Made by a program: the position numbers and the translations under genes
Shown: positions 1-13,600 of the stretch, piece after piece
How positions within the stretch are numbered: position 1 is the stretch's first letter
Layout of the letters: every line of letters begins with the position of its first letter
NCBI RefSeq assembly: GCF_040115645.1
Contig: NC_089560.1
Coordinates: 2,418,001 to 2,482,000 of the forward strand
DNA from: Euwallacea fornicatus
Lineage: Eukaryota > Arthropoda > Insecta > Coleoptera > Curculionidae
DNA: 64,000 nt
Reading direction: 5' to 3'
Notes under the pieces: generated by a model
Databases searched by the model: none
Told to the model about the DNA's origin: nothing
What the model saw: only the letters and a program-made list of their open reading frames with translations

Positions 1-3000
1 CAGATTGATATTTGGCCCAGGGGGACGTAAGATTTAAAATTTTAAATTTTAAATTGCACGAAAGTTGATGGAAGTCGTTCAGAAGGTATGGTTTTTAAAT
101 ATCGAATAATTATCTAAATTAATAATTAATCCAATGGGATTAGCTAGATAGATATTAGCCTAATAACAGATCTTTTTATTTTGATTAGAAAGTTTTTATT
201 TGTCCTCTAAAATGCATAGTCTAATATGGGAAATCCTGTACAAACATGGGATGGTTGTTGTGAATCTTTCTGCAAATAAAACTCACTCCAAAAATAAAGC
301 TCTTTTCAGTTTTAGATCAATCACATCATAAAATCAAAGGGTGAAATTTTATTGGTTTACTCATTATTCCTGTGGGAGTTTATACCAATTTTGAGAGCAC
401 TGCTCCATTACCACGAACTTTAAAAGTTTAGTCTAACAAATAATGGGAAAAGGTAAATGTGGAAAAGGCGTTGTAGTTGCCTGAGAAAATTCACATGCAT
501 ATTAGTCGGTCACTAATAATCCAATTTAAAGAATAAATGTTGACAAATGTAACGAAAAGAATACCGTTTCAATTGTATGGAAAATTACATCTACCTTCAA
601 TCTAATATTTTTATAAGAATATCTCTGGGATTTAGGGTTTCGTCTCCAGAGAATTCAGTTAAATGGCATTATACCCCCTTTGAAAAATCTTACTGAAATG
701 TCTTAGAATTCTTTATAAATATTTTACAACCAGGAAAAGGTAGTGGTGCCATCTCCGTCGACAAAATGACGTCACAAGAGCATTAATACGTGGCTTCTTC
801 CGTGAATAAAATAGGATAAATTATAATGAAATGCAGACAATTGTTGATTACGCCTGCAAAAGTTTAATTCTGTTTGGTTGAATACGTTTCGTAAAAAAGC
901 CCAATCATGGCCGTCTCCAAATGGAATATCCAATCGTGCGAATGGGGAACCGCACCGACTTCCAAGACACGAACACAAAATTTAAATAAGTATTACAAAA
1001 ATTAAAGTTAAAACCGATATTTCGAAAAAATAAACGGTAAAGAGACAAAGTATCAACGTATTTATGACCTCAGCCCGTATGAACTTTTATTAGTTCATTC
1101 AGTTATCATCGAAAAATTAAAAAAAGAGATCCATTACAAACAGTTTTAGTTCAGCAAAAAAACATATCAAACTCGAAATCCGCCACTGTGTTCGTTCTGG
1201 TCAGACGCATTATTAACCCCCGTTATTCACCCCCAACTGATTACGTTCCCGTGTGTTGTCGCCAGGGAAGGGGTTTGTTTTGCAGGTGTGAGACAGGCCA
1301 AATACGAAATGAATGTGTTTACCTGTAAAATATGCTCCCTTGTTTTCTTTCAGACATGCAATCCAATTTTTTATCAGCTACTTTATACGCACGGAGGGTA
1401 AGAATTAACTGTGCGTTTCGAATATCAACTAAACGAGTGATTCACAATGGCAAATGCCGAACCATAATTGGTGCCTTGAAAAAAAGAAAAAAAAACCCAC
1501 CCAAAGAAAAATGGTTAAATGGGAGTAATACGCGTTCGTTTCTGGTACCACCTAATTACATAAATATTGCGACCTTTATGAGCTGCGCACCACAATTTAA
1601 TCTAAACAGGTTCGTATATTTTATTAAAATACCTTTGCTGGTGAATACCTAATGAGAGATAAATAAGTGGATTATTGCTTCATGGCATTCGGGCTTGGAT
1701 GTTTTCTATTCGGTATTATGGTTATATTGCCCACCGGCTGTTTATTTAACTGAATGGTTGGAATAATTCCGAGTTTGCCGCAAACGGATAAGCTACAAAT
1801 TGCCAATGATAATAATTATTGCTCAGTAATGACTCATTTTGTAATTCATGCCGTAAAGGTGCCTGCTTAATCAAATTAGTTCCCTAAACACGAAAGGGAA
1901 ATTTCACTTTCAGATATTAAAAAATATCCTTCCGCGTCCCGTTTCAAACCAGATGAGGGGGGCGGGCTTCTTATATCGATTTACACGGTGAAATTAATTT
2001 TTTCGTCATTAATTTTAACAGTTCCTTCCCCCTTTTTGGGCCCGAGTGGCAGGTGGAGTCTTAGCGAATTTATATTGGAAAGGCGTTCATTGGCGTAGTC
2101 AATTATTATTCATGAAAGCAAAATTGACTATAACGCGATAGCTAAGCTTCTCACAAAAATACGTCTCGAACGTGTAATTTAATCTTTCGAGCGACTCTGA
2201 GCAACACAAACCGAAACTAAAATATGTTATCTGAATATTATCGGAATACCTTTGACTCTCCAGATTAAGGTATTACCCGAAGTCAATAAACCGGCATAAA
2301 AATAGACAAAACGTGCTAATTAAACACACGTATAACAATAGACTTTAATAAGGTTGAGCGTAGGTATTATGTTGTTTATACCGGACGTTCCACTTTATGG
2401 CCCTTTTGATGCGTGTGTGGGCTACAGAGGAGCTGCTGATCAAAAGCCGAAGCTTTATTGTATCTCTGCGATAATAAAATAATCCAATTTGGCTAATAAC
2501 CAGTCCTTTGAAATAACAAACTGCGTCATTAATAATGGCGAGGTCGCAACATTAAACAAAACGACTTCAAACAAGTGGGTAGCGTTTTAATAATAACTTA
2601 ATAAGCGGGAACACCGACCGCTGTTTTGCTACGCCAACGCTCTCTTCGTCAGCTCCAACTAAAAACAATTTTTCAGATCATTATAAAGTCTACATAGTTG
2701 TGAAGATTGAAACTATTTGATATTAAACAATTTTTGTCAAAAATTACATCGCAAACGACGAGGCAATTTTCCAAGCAGACCACCCTGTACATGCATATTT
2801 ATGTTTCAAATAGTCCAACGAATGTCGTAAGATATGTCGAACTATGACTTTAAACTGTTTTCGTAATATCAATTTGATACTTCAATAAAGCTGTAGGTCG
2901 ATCGCACTCGAAAGCTCGAAATCCTTACCAAAATCATTTGTGACGATTTGAAAAAAAAAGTTGAAAGCTCGCGCATCGCAGCTTTCGCAGATCCCAGAAG

Positions 3001-6000
3001 AAGATCAAGTTAAAAATTGGATATTGGAAAGAAGAATGTGGAGAAAAAACTGGTGCTAATTGTCAAAATTTATCACCCTATCGGTAGCTCAATTCAGGTC
3101 AAGAACCACCTCGGAAGTCACCCTTGAGCGGCCCCAACAACTGACCATTGGGACGACTGAAGATTTTCTTCAAAATCTGTCCCGCAACGGAAACAAATGC
3201 TTATTATGACAATTCGTCATTGATCAAAATCTCACGAAATTTAAAACCATAAGTTTAAGGCTAATGTCGTACAATCAACTCTGCATGCTCTATCAGACAA
3301 ATTAATTCCGAAAAATGTGATTCGTCAAAATTTCTCCTGAAAATCTAAGGAGGTGAAAAGTGCAGCCGAAAGAACGAACGCCAGTTACCACCAAAAAGTA
3401 GAAAGATCAAAGAAGCGATTATTTACGAGGTATTTAAGCAACGTAGAATTCGGAATCAGATTGAAGTGCATCTATCAAAAGCTGTCAGCGGTGAATACAC
3501 AAATCCGAATGTGAATTTTGCAGATTGAAGATAATCGAAGACCTAAAAATGAATTGAAAACTTACAGATATCTGTATGTGGTACGAGATCCCTTCAATTC
3601 ATAATACGGTCGGGAACGCCGTACATGGGACCTGCAACGTTAACCTTAGCGAACTTCGCAAATAGCTCATATGCTGATGCCGAAGTTCAGTCGAAATCCC
3701 ATTTGACCTTTGTTTATAACGAGAAAAGTCCGAAATGGCAATCTCAAACTTAGTATTAATTTATGTGAATTGGTAGGAACAAAACGAAAGACCAAAGAAC
3801 TAAATATATTCCAGAAAACAGGGTTCGATTCGAGAGTATTTCTACATAATACATGCACCTCCCTTTAACCCTTAGAAAATGTATAGGGCAATTTGGGGTA
3901 AGAATGAGCCGAGAAGAAATATTGGGGACAGGAAACTGAACACTTTCGAAACCCACACATCCCGATCTATATACAGGGCATTCATGTTTTAATGCTCAAA
4001 CCTTCTTTACAAATTTTACGCCTGAAAAAATAACACGAGTTTCTATATGAACTACATATGAAAATTGCTTCTTTAAAAAAATTACTTCAGTTCCCTTAGA
4101 TGGGTATAAACCTTTATAAAAAATGCACACAAAAAAGCCGCAGTATTGATTTATTCAAAAATACTGGGTGCCACTTTCGATAACTATGTATTATTAAGAT
4201 ATATCCAGGCTTTCAGGCCTCATTAGATGGTCCATAGTTGGAGAAATGGTATATTTCAGGACAACGCCCTTTTCATGGAAAATATAGCAAAGCCATCATT
4301 AGGGATTGTATATGAAAGGGCATAAATTGTTTTTCTACTGTTAACTTTAAAAGGCTCCATTATTGGGTGTGTTAAATGACTGTGAAGTACGTTTTCTCGC
4401 TTTTTTTCCAAAACAGTTCAATAACAAGTTAATAATGGCACGTATATGGCCCATTACTTACCTAGCGGCCTCTTCGACGACAATGTTATTATCTATCCCA
4501 TTATTGTTTTGCTATGGTTGCCATGGAAATGAATGTGGAATAAAGTGCTACCGTTAATGTTTTTTTTTTCAATTAAAGATGCGTTACAGTTTGACGATTT
4601 GACGTTGAGTTAGGTAAGTTTATCGGAATTTTATAAAATCTAGTTAAATCTAGAAGTTGGAAGAATCTTGTATACTCCGAGCCTGTGAAACACTTCTGAC
4701 CCTCACGTTTTAAAACCCTCAGCGCTGGATGCTTTTAAACCTGACGTTCGGGTCATAACAATGTACTTCACAACCTTGGTGTATAATGCACTATTAGGGT
4801 TGTCACGCTGAACCTTATCATAAAATGTTACCGAATATTAGGGAATCAGCTAAGTTGCTACTCTCCCCTAAGCCCCTTCAAAGAATGGAATTTTAATCTA
4901 GAAAGAAACAATACATACAGAGAGGACCAAAAGTTCCACATGAATTCGTTAAAAAATTGAAGAAGATAGTTTGCACTAACGTGCTGGAACACGTTAAGTT
5001 TTTTTTTTGTTTATTTTATGACGCAACAGACTTGTATACAAGGTTACTCATGTAGTCTAATGATAAATGTACTTTTTTAGTTTTTTCTTTGAGAACCCAT
5101 ACGTATATTATCACGTTTTTTGTGTTTTTTTGTGAAATTCTGAACATATTTCATGTAACATACCAGAACACAACAACAATAATGCAAACTACTACAATTT
5201 AATGTATTGAATGTTTGAACTATGCAGCGTTGGCTTTCTGACTATAGGCAAGCCGCAATTCAAATTCCTCAAGAACTTTTCTTATCATTTGAACAGGTAT
5301 TTGTTGAGTTTCTTGAGTAATTATATTTTTTAACTCTTGAATATTCTTGATCTTACGTAACTACATCTGAAGATTCTGATAACTCTATGAAAAAACTCCG
5401 TTGGGGTAACATCAGGTGATCTAGCAGGCCACTCTAATTGCCATGTTGCGCAAATATTTCAATAATTATTGAATTTAGACATGAGTATGTTACATAAAAT
5501 TTGTTCAGATTTTCTCAATACATGAGGTTTCATAAAAAAATGAAAAAATACATTTATCTACTACATGGGTAACCCTGTATACGTGTCTGTTACCTCAAGA
5601 AATGCACGACTAAAAAATATTTGACATGTTCCAGCATTTTCGTGAAAAATATAAAAATATTTCGTTCAATTCTTAATGACTTTATGCGGGACTTTTGGTT
5701 TTCTTATGTATAATTGCTTGAAGCTGCATTCGTACGAGTGCGAAAAGCGCACTTTTGCCACTCGCATCGATGTGAAAAGCGCGCGCTTGCGTGTGCGGCC
5801 AGTCATCGCGAGCAATTTCAACTATGCGATTTTCAGGTAATCTTTCTAATGTTTTTTTGTTTTCAAGGCAGGCGCAGAAAAACATATCTCGTACTTCTAG
5901 AGGTTTTAAATCGAGTACTTATTTGGAAAATAAGCACCTGAACCTCAATTAGTGTTATGAACAAGCTTTTATAGAAGACTTGAGGAGCGTTAAAAAGCGA

Positions 6001-9000
6001 AGTGGAACCCCATTTCAAGCGGCACCGCAAAAACCGATTCAATATTTGCTTAAGTTTCCAATTTGTATGATGTGCACGCGCACACACGAACAATCTTGAA
6101 GTATTTACCTACTTCGTAGATGCAACGATTATACCTGGCATTATACATCGTAGAAAGCTAACACGGTCCATGCCGTGTTAACATAAATATAAATGCGGCA
6201 ACAGCTCGCTGTCTGCCATAAATTACTGCGAAAAGTAGCATCTTTGCTGCGCGGTAATTTTATTTTATATAAGTCACGATGTAGTGTCAACACTGTATCT
6301 TCTGATATATCTGACAGGGCGAACCCGTTACAACCCGAACCTACTTCTTCGAGATTCGAACGCAAATCTGATGGGAAACTTAACCTTTGTGATTACCACT
6401 CTATGTCAAAACTTGTACGCCCATGAGGAAAAGAAATACGCATTTGCATGTTGTGTGACATGCACCTAAGGGGAGCACTGCTCGCATAAGGCCTGCGACA
6501 CGACTTGGTCCTATATCAGATGTGACATGCATACCTGAGCCCCGCTTTCGATAAGGTGGCACCGAAAGGGGTTGACCCTTCAAACAATTTCCTCTTTAGT
6601 TTTAACATATTACCGGGCAGGATAAAGCAAATGGCCATGTAATTCAGTCGTTGACCTTTCGCAGCGTGATCGAGCAAATTAATCGCTCAAAAATATCAAT
6701 TTACTTACCAGGGAGGGGACATTGAATTAAGCTTCAACTCCCGCAAAAGGAATCAATCTAAATTGGCCAATATGTACTTTGGGGGCTTTCAGGTCGGCTT
6801 TCCATTACACACGACATGCCGGAGGATGCTGCTCGTTTGAAAATCCAGGAAAACCTCCGGAAAAACCTGTCGGCAAATCTCACGGGATGCCGTAAGGAGC
6901 GACTTAACAACCGAAGATGGAGAGAGGTTCTGCTATTTATAGCAGAAGGGTCACCTAAACCCTCTTTTAGAAAGTCAAAACGCTTTGTCTGGGGCTGAAC
7001 AGTCAATGCAAACAGACAAGTTTTTGAGCGGAAAGTTTCGAAACTTTGCACCCAACTTGAAGATCATCGTCACCGGGTTAGGCCAGAGCCATTGGTGAGG
7101 CTAATAAAAATCAATATCATAATACGCCCGAGTTAAGCCGTAAAATGCGAATAAAGCTTGCGAATTGTGTGCCGTGTGCCGTGTGCCAGAAGTGGCAGGT
7201 AATAAATAGCCGGATGCTTTTTTACAACCCCAAGACCGCTTAGAAGGCAATAACACCAAGAGCGCGATCAATAACGCACCCGGTGTGATACGGTCGACTA
7301 CCTGTGTTCGCCTCTCTTAAAAATATCCGTATTCGGCCAAAAGCAAACCCGATGATTGGAAGGCTATCGGGAATTTAATCTCAAGATTAATGATTATTCT
7401 AAACGAGTTTAAATGAATTAGTTCGAGAGAAGCCGAATAAGAACAGTTAAGCAGTAGTGGTTTCCGAGATGGAATCGTTTAAAGCCAAAATTGGGCTCGA
7501 GATAACATCTCCCAACTTGTACAAAGCCAAATAAGAAAGGAGTAGTACTAGATTTGAAATAATGACAGACTATCTGAGATCGACATAAAAGTTGTCTGTT
7601 GCTCCCCCTTTAAGGTTTCTAAAGCCGGCTTTCCACGGCGTGACGGGCATAGCTAAGAAAATTCGATCCGCGGGAAACTTAAGCTCGTGCATTGAATCAC
7701 CTTTGGCCAAGTACGGGTGAGGTACTGCATTTTCGATTACAACTTACATGGTCATTTCACATTATAAGGCGAGTCATATAATGAAATATTCATTTGAAAT
7801 TTATAACTCAAGTTGATGGGTAAGAAATAAAATCTCAAAAATTATCTGGGGAAAGGAGTCGAGTTCGAGGAGAATTGCTTCAGATGGTAGAGTTCAAATT
7901 TTCTGAGCCGGATATCCACGGCACAGCGTGCTATCATTGACGATTCTCATTGCAATGACACGTATACAGTGTGAAACATCGACGTGACTGGATTAATTGT
8001 TAATCATAAAAGCCAGTCGTTCATTAAATTTAAAATAGATTTCAATAATCAATTGTCAGTTGAGTTAAATATTCAAACTTTACTAACTTTCATCTGAGTT
8101 CCACATTAAATATCTAGTGAGGAAAAGCGTATCGAAAAAGGGATAAACCTCAGGAGAAACCCTTGTTCGGTTGGGCCTGAAATTAATTCCCTCCTGCCAC
8201 CTTCCACTCGACCATAATAGCTGTAATGAGAAAATAGACGGGGAAAATTTTGTGGAACTGCTCTTCATGTTATTCCTTCAGAAGACTTCTCATATCTTTA
8301 TCAAGATTAATTAATGAAATTTCATTTAAACTGACCCACTATACCCATATTATCTAATAGTGGGATCTGTAAACGTTTTGTAAATTGTTGCAATCCCCTG
8401 AAGACCTAGGAATTAGGGTATTTTTTATCAAGAGTCTTAAAGTCCCTTACTATAATTTTTCTCTTAATTTTCTCTAGTTTTCAAACCCTTCATATACCCG
8501 TATTAATAAAAATATCATAATATTAAATTAAATTATTATCATTAGATAGGTGTTAAAGTAATGTCATGTTTAATCAATTACTGTATAATACCTATTACGC
8601 AATAAAACTACACAAAAATAAATTTAAACAATAAATATCTAAATTGAATAATCCACTTGAGAGCAATATCTGGTGGCTTATTTAAAGCTTACATTGACCG
8701 AACTGGTATATACTTATTTGAGACTTAGGTGAATAGAAAGTGGCAATAATCCAATTTTATTCCACTGTGAATGCAGTAATTAGAAAGTTTATAAATATAT
8801 ATACTATGAATGTGCAATACTGTAAACCATATGAGTTTCAACAACGGTACCTACATATGAATTTGAATGAAACCAAGTACCTAATTAGACTAGGTCAAAT
8901 CTCGGATTCCATGCTAAATCTTTGACGCATTCTAGCGTCACTGTAGGCATATTAATGGTGTTGAAAATTTTGAAAAACTAGTGCCTTAGAGAGCTTCAGA

Positions 9001-10819
9001 GTTTAAAAATAGGTATCCTGTCATAAAGACAAGCAAGGGGGAGGGCTACCAATTATTTAAAACATTTTAACAACTATGAAATTAGGTAGATATTGAAATT
9101 CACTGCCAAAATATATGACAAAGAATACGAGAATGTGGTGTGAAATATGAAAACCCATATGAAAACTAATAATTATATTTTAGAGGTCGATATCTCAAAA
9201 ATATATAAGGCGTTGAGCGCAAAAGTGGTCCAAGGTAAAATTTTTATTTATGGAGAAAACGGTCTTTGATTTTTTGTTTTGTTTAAAACATTTTATGTGA
9301 CCTTAATGGAACTTATCATTCACACAGTAGTTTGTTTTTTTTTTCTAATCGTTTTTTCTCGACAGGTAGTGAAAACCTGAATTGTTCAATGCTGAACCTC
9401 AGTACCTGAAAAATACTTGAAATGTAAATAACCAAGAAATATTTTTTTAATTTTAAAGCTGGTTAAAAATTTTAATATATACTTACCTACCAATAAGGCA
9501 AGTTTTTAATAAGAACAATTTGGTTCAAAACTGCTTACCTACCTTGGATTAAACATTTGTTGAGCTATAACTAAAAGGGGGGCAAACTTAACATAATTGG
9601 AGACACAATTTTATGTTGTACGTTTAATACTATGCAATATGTTGATAATAAAACGGACTTGATATAGGATAAAAACCTATATATATATTGAAACCTCAGT
9701 AAAAGTTTGACGACCATGAGGAGAAAGACACGTTAAAACTGTAACGGATTTTCACGATTTTTTTGCTTGTGTGATTAAACACCAAAATAATGCAATAAAT
9801 ACAATCAAGTTTCCAAAAATCAAATTATTAAACACATAGGTATAATGGGTTCTTTAGTAGTGCATTGAAAAGTAAATGAACAAGAATGTCAAAATTTTCC
9901 TGACTAGGACCAATAGGACATAAACCAAGGATAATTTCTCTGATAATTCACCATAAAATCGCAAGTAAGTCGCCATTTAAAACATGTAACCGACGTTGTA
10001 AAAGAACAAACTGGTAACAATCAAAGTAACTTCACCTTTCTTCAGACAATTGCATTGTGTCTTTGGGCATGATCCTCCCCATTGTCCCTTGCATTCTTTA
10101 CATTATGGGAGGTATTTAATCTGGGGTTGTAAATTTTACTGTGTCAGTAAAGGGTCCATTGGTCCAATGTCCTGATGATTTACAACATCCCAAAATGTGG
10201 GAGTCTTTGTACATTTCATGGTTTCAGGCAAAAATTGTGCCTTTTTTAACAAGGAATCAAATTTAAGGTACTAAATACTTAGTAGTTTTGAACAATTTTG
10301 AAGGTTTGATAGACATCAGTATTTGTTCATAGTCAATTTAAAATGACAAAGTCAAACAAGGTTCGTTAAGCCTGGGAAGTATTTCATAATGTGGTAGTAC
10401 TTCTGATTATTAAAAATTGAAAATATATCATTTGTTTGAAGTAACTCTCTGATGAAAAATATTTATTTATTCAAATCTTCTTTGAAACCTACCTGGAAGT
10501 ATTAGTAGGGATCTTAATAATGGTCCTAATTAAAATTTTCTTGATTACCTAATGGGGTAATGGGGAAAATTAATCCTTTGAATAAGGACCATTATAAAGA
10601 TAACTATTAATGTTGTGAGAACCGAAAAGATAAAAGATAATGAGATGAATGATTGATTTAAATGATGAAAAACTTTTTTTGATGAAAAACTTAAAAAAAA
10701 ACCTAATTATTTCCATCACCATTTAAATAATTATACTAATTAATTCTCAATTGAATTAAATCAGGCCAATTAAGAAGGCAACCCTGATTTTGATGGAAAA
10801 AATAAATTATTTCACTTAC
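1..10819. other. Long non-coding block, probable intron of the MBD5/6-like gene
   Basis: No open frame in this stretch resembles a known protein or has convincing splice context. On the minus strand it lies directly downstream of the splice donor at 10819-10818, so the simplest reading is that it belongs to one long intron whose next exon lies outside the window. It is AT-rich, with strongly AT-rich stretches around 8450-9900. The parts at 1200-2700 and 5700-8300 are more complex in sequence and could hold regulatory elements, but I see no specific site I can defend. It contains the transposon remnant at 3969-5582. An unlinked gene without long ORFs cannot be excluded. Confidence 0.45.
3969..5582 (-). 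mobile_element. Decayed mariner/Tc-type DNA transposon
   Basis: The block is bracketed by short inverted termini: ATACAGGG near 3971-3978 on the left and CCCTGTAT at 5573-5580 on the right. Inside, on the minus strand between about 5460 and 5222, lies the C-terminal part of a DDE transposase. One frame reads EWPARSPDVTPTEFF, the conserved segment around the last catalytic region of mariner/Tc-like transposases. A second frame, reached after a frameshift, gives IPVQMIRKVLEEFELRL, the typical C-terminal helix, followed by a stop. The N-terminal two thirds, including the DNA-binding domain, are missing or unrecognisable, so the copy is dead. Whether both termini belong to one insertion is inferred. 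Confidence 0.5.
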
Positions 10820-11538
10820 CTAATGTAAACAACACATCCACCATTTAGCAATCTTTTCCATCCATAAGGAACAATGGTGAATTGGGGCTGCCCAATCCCA
10901 ACCACAGGGGCCCCTTGCGGCTGCTGCGGTATGGGACCTGAAGGTGCCACAACCACCACTCCTCCAGGCCGCACACTTACACTGGGGTCATACACCACCA
11001 TCTCGGGTGATGGGTTCTGCACGACAATCATCCCCTCGTCAGCAGAGCTGAGGCTGCTGCAACTCGATTCGGCAGTCTCAGAGCGCACAGAATCACACCG
11101 AACACTTTGAGTGGGTATTTCCGTACCCAAGATGTAGGGCTCTGTATACCGGTCTCGATTATCACAATCGTCTCGTTTGATATTATCCAGGCGACCAGGA
11201 CCGGTCCGATCACAAGACACAACTTCACCAGAAGCACAGTTTTTGATGTTGGCCCCATTTTGGTAACTGATGTTATTCAAGGGGAAACCACCATGAGGCA
11301 CCAGGTTTTCGAAATATCCTCCTTGGGTAAATATTTGTTGCTTATCACTGAAGGGCTTCGATGCAGCCATGGGGGCCATGGTATGGTTCGGGTGGGGGTA
11401 CCCAGGAGGGTGTATGTTCGCCTGTTGGGGCACATTTTGATGCTCGACTGCATAGGACTGGGCGAAATTGTCGTTTGATACGTAAACTACCACATTCTGG
11501 ACATTGGCTGTTGAATTCAAATCAGGCTTTAATGCCAT
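10820..11538 (-). CDS. sba: MBD5/6-like (six-banded-like) protein, first coding exon, partial
   Basis: This exon encodes about 239 residues of a low-complexity N-terminus rich in Asn, Pro, Gly, Val and Ser. It ends at the start of a methyl-CpG-binding-like domain: VPYGWKRLLNGGCVVYI, followed by a codon split as AG|GTAAGT. In MBD5/MBD6 and the Drosophila relative the next residues are Ser-Pro-Ser-Gly, so splicing here would restore Ser, as expected. In mammals, MBD5/6 proteins bind the PR-DUB histone H2A deubiquitinase. The mRNA exon begins at an acceptor at 11594-11595, so the transcript has a spliced 5' UTR. The rest of the MBD and the protein lie beyond the window. The family call rests on one short motif plus its splice phase, so it is likely rather than certain. 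Confidence 0.6.
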
Positions 11539-12100
11539 CGTACATGCATATCAACAGCCCCCTCGTAGTGCCCCCTTTTAAGCCACAAACGTCCTGAAAG
11601 CATTAAAGATCAGAGTCAATTGCTGCAATTATGGATGCAATAAAACTTCCGAATTTTGAGAGGCAATAAACAGGGCATTGTGTAGACACACAATAAGTGG
11701 CAATTCCTTACCTGCATGTCGTATAATTCTTCCTCCAACTGCAGGCTTTAGTAATAATTACCATTACAATCTGTTGTTGGCCAAAAGATATTTTAAATTA
11801 TCTGTTTTGGTAGTTGACGGCTGCTGGGTTAACCCAACACCTGTCCGTAAAACTCGCACTTATTCATGGCCAAATTGGGGTCCACACCACTTCTTTACTG
11901 CCAGTTTCATGGGAAAAGCCGAAAAAACAACGAAAAATCACTAATTTCCCATTCGTAAACAATTTCTATTTTTCAGGACTCGTTTAACACCGCTTAAAAC
12001 TGAACACTGAAAAATGAAAACCATCTACACACTCCCAGAAGTCCTTGCGGTAAGGCGCCATATTAAAATCTGTCAAAAACAAAGTCAAGCCGAGTGAGCG
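11539..12100 (-). promoter_or_regulatory. 5' UTR exons and probable promoter of the MBD5/6-like gene
   Basis: On the minus strand, bases 11593-11539 are the 5' UTR part of the coding exon. They are preceded by a clear acceptor (polypyrimidine then CAG). A matching donor, GTAAGG, occurs at 11711-11706, so a non-coding exon probably ends at 11712. Its 5' end is not defined by the sequence. The stretch around 12030-12110 is more GC-rich than its surroundings and is a reasonable place for the start of transcription, but no TATA box or initiator stands out. Confidence 0.4.
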
Positions 12101-13600
12101 TGGTGCCATCGATTGGTGTCTTTCTGAAATAAAGGAATTGCTTCCTAGATGGCGAATGGTGTGAATCTTAGCTATATTTGTTAGGGATAAACAGGACCGG
12201 TTTTTGTTATTTTATTAATGATTTATTACTGAGCCTAATTTAATTAAGTCACAATTAAACTTATGTTACGTGTTACAGAGTGTTTCCAAAAGTAAATTAA
12301 GATAAAAGGAAAAAGCATACGAAATTAGCCGAAATAAACTGCAGACTGGAGATTTATATTCACGTAGAACAGATTATATTATATTTTTTTATCCTTTATT
12401 ACAATCTGGATATTGTTGTAGCTCGGGAAAAAATAAAAAAGTAATTGAAAAAAACTCGGTTTTTTCAAGATGACCATACAGTGAAACTACTCCCTTGGAT
12501 GCGCAAGTTTTGTTTCGTTTAACCAAATCTATATCTATATACCGTTTAGGATATCTCCATGTTAAGCATCTTTTCTTGAAGACAGTGTATATTATTTCGT
12601 TTCCGTATTGATTTTTAAACCGGTGACCTGTATGTTTATAAAAGGTTGTAAAGTTTTTTGTATGTTTTGAAGCGATAATATATTTTTTAGATGATTCAGT
12701 CAGTATTCGACCGACAAGCCAAACGCTCGTTATACAGAACAAAGTAATAATTCAATGTTCTTCTGTTCCAAAGACTACGAAGATATGTCACTAATGCAGT
12801 TATCATTTAGTGCTTAAAAGGGGGTATCATGTAATTGTTATGTAGTGAGTGAAAGTAGGTGTCGCCAAATACTTTTTCCTTTCGTGTTTGGAAGCGCGTT
12901 TCTCGATTAAGACTAGATAGAAGATGGCCTTTACCAATTTCTTCTAATTCGCAGTTTAACGTAAAGAATTTCAATAGAGAGTACAGGCAAGGGCTTTGTA
13001 AGAACGGGTCGCTTTGAGTGAAGAGAGACGTCTTTCGACGGTGCCACACTTAGGAAGAGGCAATGGAAATACAAAATTGGGGTAAGATAGGTCTGAAGAA
13101 AGAAAAATTACAAAATTTTCAAATTAATGTTCAACATATTATATTTAATTTCAGAATATCACAATATGAAATGTTTTTTTGAAGCAATAAGACTAATAAA
13201 TTATCTTCTCAAAGTTACAACCAAAAAATAAATGTAACCAAATATGTGTTTAACCATTAATTATTATAATAAAAAATAATAAGGCACTGGAATTTCAACC
13301 CAACAATAAACTTCTTATCTCTAAATTAAGGAGAGTAAATATTAAACAAATTGAAAAGAAACTAAACAAGGGTAAACTATAAGCAAGCACTCATATTGTC
13401 AATAAAATTTAAAAAATTCAAATGAATTTAAATAATTATTTAATTTTGATAATTCAACTTCAAGGTTCTCCAAACCAATAAATTAAATCATCAGAAATTG
13501 AATAATCCTTAGTATAAAAGAAAAATTGAACAATATTATAAATCCCCAGACATTGTAAAACAACCAGAAAACATTCAGACGCTAAACTAAACCACTTTTG
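12101..13600. other. Intergenic region with two unassigned open frames
   Basis: Two open frames lie almost end to end on the minus strand (12742-12389 and 13049-12807). Both begin only at non-ATG triplets. I see no domain, signal peptide or splice context for either, and their products look unlike any family I recognise. They may be a decayed gene, untranslated RNA or chance. The 13100-13600 part is very AT-rich and contains nothing I can name except the 3' flank of the C3orf33-like gene. Confidence 0.3.

Noticed and set aside
2950..3660. Stretch that looked like decayed transposon coding sequence
   Set aside because: Frames are broken and I could not match any transposase or reverse-transcriptase motif.
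3821..3834. GGTTCGATTC, resembling a tRNA B box
   Set aside because: No A box, acceptor stem or cloverleaf pairing upstream or downstream.
5682..7051. Several overlapping short frames in the 5' block
   Set aside because: Present on both strands with no domain, no codon pattern and no splice context.
7168..7190. Three copies of GTGTGCC
   Set aside because: Too short to be a meaningful tandem repeat.
12389..13049. Two adjacent minus-strand open frames
   Set aside because: Only non-ATG starts, no splice sites linking them, no recognisable domain; kept only as a note in the intergenic entry.
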